Below the pieces are notes generated by a model. It did no database searches. It had not been told where the DNA came from and saw nothing but the letters and a program-made list of their open reading frames with translations. Below, one piece after another: positions 8,601 through 18,919 of a DNA stretch of 64,000 nucleotides. Made by a program: the position numbers and the translations under genes. Each line of letters opens with the position of its first letter. Position 1 is the first letter of the stretch. Source of the DNA: Gillisia sp. CAL575 (GTDB taxonomy: Bacteria; Bacteroidota; Bacteroidia; Flavobacteriales; Flavobacteriaceae); NCBI RefSeq assembly GCF_000403785.1, contig NZ_APHJ01000024.1, positions 1-64,000 on the forward strand. Reading direction: 5' to 3'.

Positions 8601-10046
8601 ATGATAAAAAAAATAATATTTGGTGCTGCCGTTTCCGTCTTGATATTCGGGACATCATGTTCTACAGATAATGATCCTGTAGATCCTACAGACGATGTTG
8701 TTGGTGGTGGAGAAACACCAGAACAAGTAACAGCTAAACCTTTAAATTTATCCAGCTACGATAATGGTTCTGGAGTAATGATGCAGACTTTTTACTGGGA
8801 TGTAGAACCAAGACATGAATGGTGGAAAATTCTTAACGATAAAGTTGCAGGATGGGCAGATGCCGGAGTAAACAAGATTTGGTTACCAGTAGCCACAAAA
8901 GGACAATCCGGTGGATATTCTATGGGATACGATCCTTCAGATTATTTCGATTTTGGTGAATATTTCCAACAGGGCACCCTTCCTACCAGGTTTGGAACTC
9001 GTGAAGAATTGGAAACCTTAATAGCTAGTGCACACAGTGCAGATCTAGAAGTGATAGCAGATATCGTGCTTAATCATAATTCTGGAGGTGGTGAGGAATT
9101 TAATCCCTTCAGAAATAAGAACACCTATACTTTATTTGACGAAACTCATGGGAATGCCTCTGGAATGTTCAATAGAAGTTATAAAGATTACCATCCAAAT
9201 GATATTCATGAGAGAGATGCAGGAGATCTTTTCTATTCAGAGCAAGATGTGTGTCATGATCAAGAATATGTGCAGCAGTGGTTTTGGAAAAAAGAGAATT
9301 CGGTTGCCAAATATTACAAAAATGTAATGGGATTTGACGGGTGGAGATTTGATTATGTAAAAGGATTTGAACCTTGGGTAGTTAAAGCCTGGGTAGATGA
9401 AATTGGTGGTTTTGCCGTAGGTGAGAATTACGATGGAAATAGTGCGGTACTTGAGGAATGGGTAGAAGCTTCTGAAGCATCTGCGTTTGATTTTGCATGT
9501 TTTTATAAAATGGAGGAAGCTTTTGATAGAAATAATGATCTTACTTATTTAGGAAAAGATATGTTACGTAAAACATATCCAGATAAGGCGGTTACTTTTG
9601 TTGCCAATCATGATACAGAAAAAGATGATAACGAGGATAACCGCATAGATGAGGCTAATAAGATGAAAGCCTATGCTTATATTTTAACTCACGATGGGTA
9701 TCCAACAATTTTCTATTCAGATTACGAAAATGCTGATTTTAAAGAGGAGATAAAAAACATGATTTTATTGCACAACACCTTAGCAACTGGAGATGTAGAA
9801 GTGCTTTATAATGACAATGATGAATATATAATGAGAAGAGCTGGAAGCACAAATAATCCAGGTTTAGTATTATATATAAACACCAGCGGAAATACTAAAA
9901 GACGTGAAATAGTAACTAATTGGACCTCCAAAAAGTTAATGGATTATGGAAATAATTCTTCATATTCTCCAACTACTGGAGGAGATGGTGTAGTGAGTAT
10001 AGAAGCTCCAGCAAATTCTTATAGTATCTACTCTATTATGGAGTAA
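8601..10046 (+). CDS. GH13 alpha-amylase lipoprotein
   Basis: Surface or periplasmic alpha-amylase that hydrolyses internal alpha-1,4-glucosidic bonds of starch-like glucans, feeding the SusCD importer. The 481-residue protein has a lipoprotein signal (lipobox GTSC, Cys20), a Pro/Asp/Gly-rich linker and a GH13 (beta/alpha)8 domain. The four conserved regions are visible: I DIVLNH (154-159), II GWRFD with nucleophile Asp251, III FAVGE with acid/base Glu275, IV NHD with stabiliser Asp338. GFDGWRFDYVKGFEPWVVK and the GGYSMGYDPSDYFDFGE loop resemble subfamily GH13_5/6/7 enzymes. A beta-sandwich C domain follows (to residue 481). It is last in the operon, closed by the terminator at 10071-10098. 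Confidence 0.94.
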   Translation: MIKKIIFGAAVSVLIFGTSCSTDNDPVDPTDDVVGGGETPEQVTAKPLNLSSYDNGSGVMMQTFYWDVEPRHEWWKILNDKVAGWADAGVNKIWLPVATKGQSGGYSMGYDPSDYFDFGEYFQQGTLPTRFGTREELETLIASAHSADLEVIADIVLNHNSGGGEEFNPFRNKNTYTLFDETHGNASGMFNRSYKDYHPNDIHERDAGDLFYSEQDVCHDQEYVQQWFWKKENSVAKYYKNVMGFDGWRFDYVKGFEPWVVKAWVDEIGGFAVGENYDGNSAVLEEWVEASEASAFDFACFYKMEEAFDRNNDLTYLGKDMLRKTYPDKAVTFVANHDTEKDDNEDNRIDEANKMKAYAYILTHDGYPTIFYSDYENADFKEEIKNMILLHNTLATGDVEVLYNDNDEYIMRRAGSTNNPGLVLYINTSGNTKRREIVTNWTSKKLMDYGNNSSYSPTTGGDGVVSIEAPANSYSIYSIME

Positions 10047-10070
10047 GAGTTTCAATTATTTAATAAAAAA

Positions 10071-10104
10071 AAGGTCGGATGATAACTCATTCGGGCTTTT
10101 TTTT
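10071..10104 (+). terminator. Terminator of the sus operon (bidirectional)
   Basis: A 12-bp stem (10071-10082 with 10087-10098, two G-U pairs, one mismatch) with a TAAC loop is followed by eight T (10097-10104) and preceded by a run of A. It can stop both the sus operon and the convergent aldose epimerase gene. Confidence 0.85.
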
Positions 10105-10110
10105 GTTGAA

Positions 10111-11103
10111 TTAATCTTTAACTACATTGAATTTATAGGAGATCTTATTTGTATAGGTATCCCCTGCATTTAGAATTGCAGAAGGAAAATTTGAATGATT
10201 AGGAGCATCAGGATAATTTTGTGCCTCTAAACAAATAGATGGAAATTGCTTACTAACTCTTGTATTGTAATTCCAATGATGAGGTAAATTCTTCGGAATA
10301 AAAATCACCACCGCTGGCTGATTGGTTTTCAAAATAAGCTCTATCTTAGTTTTTGCTGAGTAAACTCTTGCATCTGTTTCATCTAATTTATCCAAAACAA
10401 AAGTATCATCTACTTGAATATTTTCTATCTTTTTAGAAACCGAAAAGTTCTTTTCAGTTTCTAAATTCAGGGTTCTTAGAATTCCAATTGGTCTTAACTT
10501 AGCATCTACTTCCAGATTTTTAGCTGCATTAATTTGTAATTCATGACCACTAACACTCCCCTCTCCATTTAAATTGAAATATGTATGATTGGTAAGATTC
10601 ACTATGGTTTTTTTGTCACTTTTTGCAGTGTACTCTATTTTTAATTCATTCTCTTCAGTAAGAGTATAGCAAACCTCAACTTTTAAATTACCAGGATACC
10701 CCTCTTCTCCATCTTCAGAAAAACAACTAAGAGACATAGAAGGATTTTCACCAAATGTTTGAGAATTCATATTCCATATTTTATGTTGAAGTCCTCTAAT
10801 TCCTCCATGTAAATGCACCCCGTCATTTTGAAAAAGCTTATAATTAGTTTCATCTAATTTAAATTCACCATCAGAAATTCTTCCTGCATAGCGACCAATA
10901 GAGGCACCAAAACACATGTTTTCTTGTAAATATTCTTCTGTTATGTAATCTTCTTTCTTTTCAGGGCCAACTACAATATTTATTAAATTTCCTTCTATAT
11001 CATTTATTTTTAGGCTGAAGACCGAAGCGCCTAAATTCAAAATTTCTAAAGTAGTTTCAGCTGTATTTGTAAGTTTATATATTTGAAGATTGTTTGTAGT
11101 CAT
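10111..11103 (-). CDS. galM: Aldose 1-epimerase (mutarotase)
   Basis: Interconverts alpha and beta anomers of aldoses such as glucose and galactose, which fits beside a starch-degradation locus. The 330-residue protein shows family signatures GRYAGRI (70-76) and HLHGG (97-101), catalytic acid His173 in TNHTYFNLNG, and catalytic base Glu293 in the CLEAQNYPDAPNH segment, where NYPD.PN..NFP is diagnostic. There is no signal peptide, so it is cytoplasmic. It is convergent with the amylase and shares its terminator. It appears monocistronic, since the upstream gene gltD ends 208 bp away behind its own terminator. Confidence 0.93.
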   Translation of the reverse strand: MTTNNLQIYKLTNTAETTLEILNLGASVFSLKINDIEGNLINIVVGPEKKEDYITEEYLQENMCFGASIGRYAGRISDGEFKLDETNYKLFQNDGVHLHGGIRGLQHKIWNMNSQTFGENPSMSLSCFSEDGEEGYPGNLKVEVCYTLTEENELKIEYTAKSDKKTIVNLTNHTYFNLNGEGSVSGHELQINAAKNLEVDAKLRPIGILRTLNLETEKNFSVSKKIENIQVDDTFVLDKLDETDARVYSAKTKIELILKTNQPAVVIFIPKNLPHHWNYNTRVSKQFPSICLEAQNYPDAPNHSNFPSAILNAGDTYTNKISYKFNVVKD

Positions 11104-11213
11104 GAAAATTATAGTTAAGTCCGGTTAAAATTTAAACGAACTTCAAAGGTCGTAATTATTTATTTCTGAACATTTCACTTTTATAATCTTATCTACTTCA
11201 TTATATATTACTT

Positions 11214-11246
11214 AAAAAAACCCCAAGTGAAAGTTCACTCAGGGTT
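11214..11246 (-). terminator. Rho-independent terminator of gltBD
   Basis: On the minus strand a 12-bp stem (11235-11246 with 11219-11230, two G-U pairs), tetraloop ACTT, and a run of seven T (11214-11220). It lies 66 bp after the gltD stop. Confidence 0.88.
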
Positions 11247-11311
11247 AATTGAAATATTTATTTTAAAATTAAAAATCCCGAAGAATTAAAATCTTCACTG
11301 AAGAGGAGCAA

Positions 11312-12778
11312 TTAAATTCTTGGTAGATCTCCTTCTCCTTTAAGAGGCAGATCTGAAGAACCCATTAAATATTCATCTACATAATAAGCAGCTTGACGCC
11401 CTTCTGAAATTGCCCAAACTATCAATGACTGACCACGTCTCATATCTCCAGCTACAAAAATTCCGGGCACATTACTTTTATAGTCTTCAATAGAAGCCTG
11501 AATATTTGTTCTAGCATCCATCTTTAAACCAAGCTGTTCCGCCAAAGTTGTTTCACTCCCTGTAAAACCTAAGGCTAGCAACGCGAGATCACAATCCCAT
11601 CGTTTATCTGTCCCAGGAATTTCTTCTAACAGAGGTCTTTCTCCTAATTTATGTGTCCATTCTACCTCTGTAGTGATCAAGCCAATAAGATTTCCCTGTG
11701 CATCCCCCAAAAACTCTTTTGTAGAAATACTCCATTCCCTGTCTGCACCTTCTTCATGAGAAGAAGTTGTTTTAAGCTTCATCGGCCAATAAGGCCAAGG
11801 CTGATCTGCTGCACGATCTACCGAGGCCTTTTTCAAAATCTCAAAATTTAGTACACTTTCTGCTCCTTGTCTAAATGATGTTCCAATACAATCACTTCCT
11901 GTATCTCCTCCCCCAATTACCACTACATTTTTTCCTTTAGCTGAAATTTCATTTCCAGAAAATTCTAGTCCATCTACTCTTCTATTATTTTGTCCAAGAA
12001 AATCCATGGCTTGATGTACTCCTTTTAAATGCGCACCTTTAATAGGCAATTGTCTGTTAACTGTGGCTCCTCCACAAAGCACAATTGCATCATGATTTAG
12101 TTTCACTTCTTCAATGGCAATATTTTTCCCTACATGAGCATTTGTAATAAATTTGATGCCTTCCTGTTCTAAAACTTCCAATCTTCGATCAATAACATTT
12201 TTCTCCATTTTAAAATCTGGAATTCCATAACGAAGTAATCCTCCAATTTTCTCATCCCTTTCATAAACAGTTACCTCATGCCCAGCTCTATTTAATTGTT
12301 GTGCTGCAGCTAATCCAGCCGGTCCAGAACCAATAACTGCAACTTTTTTATCAGTTCTATGCTCCGGAATTTGAGGTTTCACCCAGCCATTTTTAAAAGC
12401 TTCTTCGGCAATGTTCTTCTCTATATTTTCTATGGTTACCGGATCTTCATTGATATTAAGCACACAGGCTTCTTCACATGGGGCAGGACATAACCTTCCT
12501 GTAAACTCTGGAAAATTATTAGTGCCATGTAAAATTTCAGCTGCTTTTTGCCACTTTCCTTGGTAAACGGCATCATTAAAATCTGGGATAAGATTCCCTA
12601 AAGGACAACCACTATGGCAAAAAGGAATACCACAATCCATACATCTAGCGCCTTGATCTTCTAATTCAGATTCTTTTAGCTTTACTGTAAATTCATTATA
12701 ATTATCAAGTCTATTTTCAACCGGTGCGTAATCTTCTGTCTTTCTTTTGAATTCCAAGAATCCTGTTACCTTTCCCAT
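11312..12778 (-). CDS. gltD: Glutamate synthase small (beta) subunit
   Basis: NADPH-oxidising flavoprotein subunit of glutamate synthase, passing electrons to GltB for making glutamate from glutamine and 2-oxoglutarate. At 488 residues it has the usual length. The N-terminal domain carries the two cysteine clusters for [4Fe-4S] centres (Cys46, 49, 54, 58 and Cys97, 101, 105), followed by an FAD-binding GSGPAG (150-155) and a second dinucleotide fold VVVIGGGDTGSDC for NADPH. The C-terminal GIFVAGDMRRGQSLIVWAI segment closes the FAD site. It starts 4 bp after the gltB stop, clearly one operon, and has its own terminator. Confidence 0.97.
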   Translation of the reverse strand: MGKVTGFLEFKRKTEDYAPVENRLDNYNEFTVKLKESELEDQGARCMDCGIPFCHSGCPLGNLIPDFNDAVYQGKWQKAAEILHGTNNFPEFTGRLCPAPCEEACVLNINEDPVTIENIEKNIAEEAFKNGWVKPQIPEHRTDKKVAVIGSGPAGLAAAQQLNRAGHEVTVYERDEKIGGLLRYGIPDFKMEKNVIDRRLEVLEQEGIKFITNAHVGKNIAIEEVKLNHDAIVLCGGATVNRQLPIKGAHLKGVHQAMDFLGQNNRRVDGLEFSGNEISAKGKNVVVIGGGDTGSDCIGTSFRQGAESVLNFEILKKASVDRAADQPWPYWPMKLKTTSSHEEGADREWSISTKEFLGDAQGNLIGLITTEVEWTHKLGERPLLEEIPGTDKRWDCDLALLALGFTGSETTLAEQLGLKMDARTNIQASIEDYKSNVPGIFVAGDMRRGQSLIVWAISEGRQAAYYVDEYLMGSSDLPLKGEGDLPRI

Positions 12779-12782
12779 TTTC

Positions 12783-15700
12783 TTACTCCGTTATATCTGT
12801 TAATTTTTCTTCTTCTAATCTTATCAATGCCAGTCTATATTCTTCAGGAAGTACTTTCACGAATTTATTCAGACTAGTTTCCCAGTTTTCTAAAATCCTT
12901 TGAGCGTGCCTGCTTTGTGTATAATTATAATGATTAGTAATTAATTGATGTAATTGCTCCTGATCTTCACTTTCCGTAACTGGTTCTAGGTTTAGATCAC
13001 TTGTATTGCAATTCTTTTTAAACGAATCATTTTCATCAAAAACATATGCTATTCCTCCACTCATTCCTGCGCCAAAGTTTCTTCCTGTTTCTCCTAGAAT
13101 AACAGCTACTCCTCCAGTCATATATTCACAACCATGATCGCCAATTCCTTCAACCACAGCCTGCGCTCCACTATTTCTTACACAAAAACGCTCTCCTGCA
13201 ATTCCATTAAAATAGGCTTCCCCCTCTATGGCGCCGTATAAAGCTACATTTCCTATAATGATATTTTTCTCTGCCTCTAATGTAGATTCTTCTGGTATCT
13301 TTACAATTATTCTACCTCCAGATAGCCCTTTCCCTACATAATCATTTGCATTTCCATCTATCTTTAAAGTTAAACCTCGGGTTGCAAAAGCTCCAAAACT
13401 CTGACCTGCAGCTCCTTTAAAATTGACCTTTAAAGTATTGTCTGGCAAGCCTTGTTCTCCATAGATCTTAGAAATTTCATTGCTTAAGATTGCTCCTACT
13501 GCTCTGTCTGTATTGTGGATCTTAAGATCTAACACGGTCTTTTCCTTTCTAAAAAGTGCTGTGTGTGCCAATTCTATAATTTCAAAATCTATAGATTTTT
13601 CCAGATGATGGTCTTGAGAGGCTGTATTGTAAATATCTACACCTTCTGGCGTTTCAATTTTATGAAGTATTGGAGAAAGATCTATTCCCGCTGCTTTAAA
13701 ATGATCGATAGCTTTATTTCTATTCAATTTATGAACCTGACCCACCATTTCATCAACGGTTCTAAAACCTAATTGCGCCATGATCTCTCTTAATTCTTCA
13801 GCAATAAAATACATGTAGTTCACCACATGCTCTGGCTTGCCCTTAAATTTCTTTCTTAAATCTGGATTCTGAGTAGCAATACCAACTGGGCATGTATTTA
13901 AATGACAAACACGCATCATTATACAACCCGACGCTACCAAAGGCGCTGTGGCGAAACCGAATTCTTCTGCACCTAAAAGACAAGCTACTGCTACATCTCT
14001 ACCGGTTTTTAACTGTCCGTCACACTCCAACCTTATTCTACTTCTAAGATCATTTAAAACCAAAGTTTGCTGAGCTTCAGCAATTCCTAGTTCCCATGGT
14101 AAACCTGCGTGTCTAAGCGATGTTAGCGGGGAAGCTCCCGTCCCACCATCATATCCAGAAATTAAAATCACATCTGCCTTGGCTTTAGCAACTCCAGCAG
14201 CGACGGTTCCAACCCCAACTTCAGAAACCAGTTTTACATTTATTCTAGCTGCTCTGTTAGCAGATTTTAGATCATATATTAACTGCGCCAGATCTTCAAT
14301 AGAATAAATATCGTGATGTGGTGGCGGAGAAATAAGACCTACGTACGGTGTGCTATTTCTTGTTTTAGCTATAAATTTATTCACTTTAGATCCTGGCAAA
14401 TGTCCGCCTTCTCCTGGCTTAGCACCTTGAGCCATCTTTATCTGAATTTCGGTAGCATTAGTAAGATAATTACTCGAAACTCCAAATCTTCCTGAAGCCA
14501 CTTGTTTTATCGCGCTATTTGCCCAATCTCCATTGGCATTCTTATAATATCTGTTAGAATCTTCTCCTCCTTCTCCACTATTGCTCTTTCCGCCTATTCT
14601 ATTCATTGCAATGGCAAGATTCTCATGAGCTTCTTTACTTATAGAACCATAAGACATAGCCCCGGTTTTAAATCTTTTCACGATCTCTGTCCAAGGTTCC
14701 ACTTCAGCTAAAGGAATAGGATCAAAATTAGAAAATTCGAACATTCCTCTAATAGTCATTAACTGTTTAGACTGCTCATTAACCAACGCTGCGTATTCTT
14801 TATAAGTCGCAGGATTATTGGTTCTTACAGACTCCTGTAATTTTGCAATGGTCACTGGATTAAACATATGCTTTTCTCCATTTCTTCTCCAGCGATAATC
14901 CCCTCCAATCTCCATTCCTATAGACCCAGGAATATTTCTCTCCTTAAAAGTTCTTAAATGTCTTTTTGCAACCTCTTTTTCTACTTCATATAGGCCAATA
15001 CCTTCAATTCTACTTGGGGTATTTGGAAAGTATTTATCTATAAGTGCAGAGTTGAGTCCCAAAGCTTCAAATAATTGAGAACCTCTGTAAGAATTAAGGG
15101 TGGAGATACCTATTTTATTCATAATCTTCACTACCCCTTTCCCAACAGCTTTGTTATAATTATACACCGCATCAACAAAACCTATATTATTAAGGTTCTT
15201 TTCTTCAATTTGTTCATTTATAATCTCATTCACTAAATATGGATTAATAGCACTCGCTCCATAACCAAATAGTAAAGCGAAATGATGAACTTCCCGAGGC
15301 TCAGCAGATTCTATTATAAAGCTCATTTTAGACCTTTTACCTATTTTAAATAAACCGTTATTTAAATAAGAACATGCAAGTAATGCAGGTATTGGAGCCA
15401 TATCTTTATCTACACCTCTATCCGAAAGGATCAAAATGGTATATCCTTCGTCTATTTTCTTCGAGGCAGTTTTCAACATAACTTCAAGCGCCTCTTCCAA
15501 TCCATTTAATCCTTTTACAGCACTATATAAAATAGGAATGCTTACCGACTTGAAATCTGGATGTTCAAAATTTTTGATCTTATCTAGGTCTTCTTTAGAA
15601 ATAACTGGATTTTGAATCATGATCTTTTTGCAGTAATCTGGTGATATCTGCATTAAATTTGAATCTGTTCCCAGAGTAAGACTGAGATCTGTGATTAACT

Positions 15701-17291
15701 CTTCACGAATTCCATCTAAGGGCGGATTAGTTACTTGGGCGAACATTTGTTTAAAGTAATTGTACATCAACTGAGGCCTTTGGGATAATACCGCCAATGG
15801 AGTATCTGTACCCATAGATCCAATTGGCTCTTTACCTTGACCGGCCATTGGTAAGATGATGGTTTCTATATCTTCATTTGTATAACCAAAAATATTCTTT
15901 CTTAAGTTGATTGGAGTTTTTTCCAATTCTAAAGGCTCATGTCTGTAAGGAATCTCTTTTAATGGAATTCTATTTTGTGAAAGCCATTTTTTATAATCAT
16001 GATTTCCAGCTATTTTTTCTTTTATCTCTTCATCATTGATAATTCGGCCTTCTTTCATATTTACAAGGAACATACGTCCAGGCTGCAGTCTGCCGTGATA
16101 TGCTATATTCTCAGGCTGTAAATCTAAAACTCCCGTTTCTGAAGACATGATTACATAATCATCTTTAGTTACAGAATATCTAGAAGGTCTTAGTCCGTTT
16201 CTATCTAATACTGCACCTATATAATCTCCATCTGTAAATGGTACAGAAGCGGGCCCGTCCCAAGGTTCCATGATGCAACTATTAAATTCATAGAAGGATT
16301 TTTTAGTTTCACTCATTTCCTTATGCTTCTCCCATGCTTCAGGAATCAACATCATCATAATTTCCGGAAGTGACCTGCCAGACATTAATAATAATTCTAC
16401 AACCATATCCATAGATGCAGAATCTGACTTACCTTTTAATATAATTGGAAATAATTCTTTTAGATCATCATCAAAAAGATCACTTTTCAATAACTCCTCT
16501 CTACTCCTCATTCGGGCAATATTTCCTCTTAAAGTATTGATCTCACCATTATGGCACATATATCTAAAAGGTTGTGCGAGATCCCAAGTTGGGAAGGTAT
16601 TGGTTGAAAATCTTTGGTGTACCAGCGCGAGTCTAGTAACAACCTTTGGATCTAAAAGATCTTTATAATAGAACTTAATATCTTCGGGCATTAAAAGCCC
16701 TTTGAAAATAAGAGTTTTAGTTGAAAGACTTGGCAAGTAAAAATAAGCTCTTTCAGATAATTTAGATTTTAAAATAATATGTTCTGTTACCTTTCTGGCT
16801 GCAAAAAGCTGGATCTGGAATTTCTGATCATTCATTCCTTCTTCAGGTTTGCCTATAAATATTTGCTCTATAAAAGGCTCTACTTCTGCTGCTATAGCTC
16901 CCAAATGTTCATTATCTACCGGAACATTACGCCAACCTAATAAAACCAATCCTTTAAGTTTAATTTGCTCCTCAAAGATCCGTTTACAATATTCTCGCTG
17001 ATTTAATTTTCTGGGCAAAAACACATTACCCATGGCGTATTCGCGAGCTTCCGGAATTTCAAAATCACAATTTTCCACAAAAAAGTCATGCGGTATATCT
17101 ATCAAAATTCCCGCTCCATCTCCGGTCTTTCCATCGCTACTTACAGCACCTCGATGCTCCAATTTTTCTAAGATCTCTAAAGCTTTATGTATAATATCAT
17201 TAGATTTCTTTCCTTTTAGATTGCATATAAACCCTGCTCCGCAATTTTCATGTTCAAATTCGGGTGAATATAAGCCTTGTTTCTCTTTCAT
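12783..17291 (-). CDS. gltB: Glutamate synthase large (alpha) subunit
   Basis: Catalytic subunit of GOGAT: hydrolyses glutamine at the N-terminus and transfers ammonia to 2-oxoglutarate at the FMN site. The 1502-residue protein fits the bacterial alpha-subunit length. Residues 1-16 form a propeptide, and Cys17 (ENCGAGF) becomes the N-terminal nucleophile of the class II amidotransferase domain (17 to about 430). A central domain follows, then the FMN synthase domain (about 820-1190) with the [3Fe-4S] cysteines Cys1123, Cys1129 and Cys1134 (C-x5-C-x4-C) and DGGTGASPL. The GXGXG beta-helix ([11 protein letters not shown]) is at the C-terminus. It leads the gltBD operon and diverges from the porin-PII-amt operon, forming a nitrogen-assimilation block. 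Confidence 0.98.
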   Translation of the reverse strand: MKEKQGLYSPEFEHENCGAGFICNLKGKKSNDIIHKALEILEKLEHRGAVSSDGKTGDGAGILIDIPHDFFVENCDFEIPEAREYAMGNVFLPRKLNQREYCKRIFEEQIKLKGLVLLGWRNVPVDNEHLGAIAAEVEPFIEQIFIGKPEEGMNDQKFQIQLFAARKVTEHIILKSKLSERAYFYLPSLSTKTLIFKGLLMPEDIKFYYKDLLDPKVVTRLALVHQRFSTNTFPTWDLAQPFRYMCHNGEINTLRGNIARMRSREELLKSDLFDDDLKELFPIILKGKSDSASMDMVVELLLMSGRSLPEIMMMLIPEAWEKHKEMSETKKSFYEFNSCIMEPWDGPASVPFTDGDYIGAVLDRNGLRPSRYSVTKDDYVIMSSETGVLDLQPENIAYHGRLQPGRMFLVNMKEGRIINDEEIKEKIAGNHDYKKWLSQNRIPLKEIPYRHEPLELEKTPINLRKNIFGYTNEDIETIILPMAGQGKEPIGSMGTDTPLAVLSQRPQLMYNYFKQMFAQVTNPPLDGIREELITDLSLTLGTDSNLMQISPDYCKKIMIQNPVISKEDLDKIKNFEHPDFKSVSIPILYSAVKGLNGLEEALEVMLKTASKKIDEGYTILILSDRGVDKDMAPIPALLACSYLNNGLFKIGKRSKMSFIIESAEPREVHHFALLFGYGASAINPYLVNEIINEQIEEKNLNNIGFVDAVYNYNKAVGKGVVKIMNKIGISTLNSYRGSQLFEALGLNSALIDKYFPNTPSRIEGIGLYEVEKEVAKRHLRTFKERNIPGSIGMEIGGDYRWRRNGEKHMFNPVTIAKLQESVRTNNPATYKEYAALVNEQSKQLMTIRGMFEFSNFDPIPLAEVEPWTEIVKRFKTGAMSYGSISKEAHENLAIAMNRIGGKSNSGEGGEDSNRYYKNANGDWANSAIKQVASGRFGVSSNYLTNATEIQIKMAQGAKPGEGGHLPGSKVNKFIAKTRNSTPYVGLISPPPHHDIYSIEDLAQLIYDLKSANRAARINVKLVSEVGVGTVAAGVAKAKADVILISGYDGGTGASPLTSLRHAGLPWELGIAEAQQTLVLNDLRSRIRLECDGQLKTGRDVAVACLLGAEEFGFATAPLVASGCIMMRVCHLNTCPVGIATQNPDLRKKFKGKPEHVVNYMYFIAEELREIMAQLGFRTVDEMVGQVHKLNRNKAIDHFKAAGIDLSPILHKIETPEGVDIYNTASQDHHLEKSIDFEIIELAHTALFRKEKTVLDLKIHNTDRAVGAILSNEISKIYGEQGLPDNTLKVNFKGAAGQSFGAFATRGLTLKIDGNANDYVGKGLSGGRIIVKIPEESTLEAEKNIIIGNVALYGAIEGEAYFNGIAGERFCVRNSGAQAVVEGIGDHGCEYMTGGVAVILGETGRNFGAGMSGGIAYVFDENDSFKKNCNTSDLNLEPVTESEDQEQLHQLITNHYNYTQSRHAQRILENWETSLNKFVKVLPEEYRLALIRLEEEKLTDITE

Positions 17292-17416
17292 CTTTTAATC
17301 AATTTTTCATCTTATTCTTTCCTAAAGTAGAGAATAAACTCAATATTGAATAATAATTAATAAACTGATTTTTACATTTAATAATTTCTCAAAAAATCAA
17401 TATTTTATTTTGAATT

Positions 17417-17443
17417 TGATAATTAAATCCGGTTTAATTATCA
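17417..17443. repeat. Perfect 11-5-11 inverted repeat, candidate nitrogen operator
   Basis: TGATAATTAAA (17417-17427), spacer TCCGG, TTTAATTATCA (17433-17443). It lies about 150 bp before gltB, and its outer word TGATAAT recurs in the palindrome at 17628-17660. A dyad of this size is compatible with a regulator dimer site; the regulator is unknown. Confidence 0.5.
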
Positions 17444-17627
17444 GATTAGTAATAAATTTTTACTTCATATTTTATAAAAACGAAGATTCTACAACTTTTA
17501 TATAAGATTGAAAATCAGAATCTGACGTTTTAATCGATTTTTAAGGGTGTTTTTCCACTCTTATTCTTATAAATAAGTAAAATTTCATCAAGAATATAAC
17601 AATTTACAATACATTAAGCATAAAAAT

Positions 17628-17660
17628 ATTATCACCCCCTAAATTTTAGGGGGTGATAAT
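17628..17660. repeat. 33-bp perfect palindrome upstream of the porin-PII-amt operon
   Basis: Arms ATTATCACCCCCTAAA (17628-17643) and its exact reverse complement (17645-17660) surround a single T. It contains CCCCC/GGGGG in very AT-rich DNA and sits 86 bp before the porin start. It could be an operator or, in RNA, a very stable leader hairpin. No T-tract follows, so it does not look like a plain terminator. Confidence 0.7.
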
Positions 17661-17746
17661 TCATAATTCACTAAATTTAAACACTTACCCCTATTAATTT
17701 TAAGGTTTAGTTCAAAATATATTTAGTTTAGTAGCCAACAAATTAA

Positions 17747-18904
17747 ATGTATATCAATATGAAAAAAATCTATCTACCTCTTGTTATGCTTTTTGCTCTC
17801 AATTCTTATGCACAAGAAGAAGACGCTCCAACAAAAAGTTTCCAAATATCAGGTTCAGCTGACGTATATGCACGTTTCAATTTAAATTCCTTTAATAGGA
17901 ATTATGACGATATGGATGCACCTTCTCCTGCGACTTCTTTCGCCAATGACCCGGGATTTGCAATAGGTATGGCCAACGTAATAGCGAGTTATGAATTTGG
18001 AAAAGTAGGTGCAGTTGCAGACCTTGTATTTGGACCTAGGGGAGAAGATGCAGTTTTTAATTCCACGGGGAGTTCTAATATAGTAAATCAACTTTATGTT
18101 TACTGGAACGTTAATGATAAAGTTAGCTTAACGCTTGGTAACTGGAATACCTATTTGGGTTATGAAGTTATTTCTCCAACTGCAAACTTTAATTATTCTA
18201 CTTCTTACATGTTCTCTTATGGACCTTTCTCTCATACGGGACTAAAAGCAGATTTTGTTTTAAGCGATGAGTTTAGCGCTATGGTAGCGATTATGAATCC
18301 TACAGATTTTACTGAATTTAATCCTGCAGGCACCTATACTCTTGGAGCACAACTTGGATATGCTAAGGATGCAGGAAGTGCATATTTAAATTTTCTTTAC
18401 GGAGATCAAGACGGAAAACTTGATGGAAATGGGAATAATGGCGGAGATGATTCTTCGGGATCAACCTTTCAGGTAGACCTAACTGCAGGTGTAGATCTAT
18501 CCGATGACTTTTACTTAGGCTTTAATACTACTTACAACACTACCTCTACTGGAGAAGCCTATACAGATACTGGCATACGAGATGTGGATGGAGACGATTT
18601 CGGGTTTTATGGTGCCGCAATATATCTTCAGTATAGCTTAAGTGACAGTTTTGCAATTGGTACAAGAGGAGAATATTTCCAGGAATTTAATGGCGGTGCT
18701 GGAGCTTTAGGTGTATATGATGCAGATGGCGATGCTGGAGTATTTGCTGTAACCGTTTCAGGAAATATTGCAATAGGAGATCTAATGTTAATTCCAGAGA
18801 TACGCCTTGATTCCGCAGACCAAGATATATTCACTAATAAAGAAATAGATGGAACCCAAAAAAGTCTGGCATCCCTTCTTCTAGCAGCAGTTTATAAATT
18901 CTAA
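17747..18904 (+). CDS. Outer-membrane beta-barrel porin (OmpL/bbp2-like)
   Basis: Predicted outer-membrane porin of 385 residues, about 380 from the better start. The ATG at 17759 (MKKIYLPLVMLFALNSYAQ) gives a compact signal peptide cut after SYA, so the first four codons are doubtful. The mature part is rich in alternating aromatic/polar strands and Asp/Gly loops, for example KVSLTLGNWNTYLGYEV and SFAIGTRGEYFQEFNGG, and ends in a terminal aromatic (AAVYKF), typical of barrels inserted by the Bam complex. The pattern fits the putative beta-barrel porin-2 family. It is followed by PII (15 bp) and amtB, so it may pass ammonium or small nitrogen compounds across the outer membrane; that role is inferred. 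Confidence 0.82.
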   Translation: MYINMKKIYLPLVMLFALNSYAQEEDAPTKSFQISGSADVYARFNLNSFNRNYDDMDAPSPATSFANDPGFAIGMANVIASYEFGKVGAVADLVFGPRGEDAVFNSTGSSNIVNQLYVYWNVNDKVSLTLGNWNTYLGYEVISPTANFNYSTSYMFSYGPFSHTGLKADFVLSDEFSAMVAIMNPTDFTEFNPAGTYTLGAQLGYAKDAGSAYLNFLYGDQDGKLDGNGNNGGDDSSGSTFQVDLTAGVDLSDDFYLGFNTTYNTTSTGEAYTDTGIRDVDGDDFGFYGAAIYLQYSLSDSFAIGTRGEYFQEFNGGAGALGVYDADGDAGVFAVTVSGNIAIGDLMLIPEIRLDSADQDIFTNKEIDGTQKSLASLLLAAVYKF

Positions 18905-18919
18905 TCTAAACATATAAAA

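Larger units (their letters stand above)
17292..17746. other. Divergent gltB/porin-PII-amt regulatory region
   Basis: 455 bp of AT-rich DNA without a credible gene. It holds two perfect inverted repeats, at 17417-17443 and 17628-17660 (listed separately), and must contain both divergent promoters. I could not fix a convincing TTG-N19-21-TAnnTTTG pair for either direction. Confidence 0.7.
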
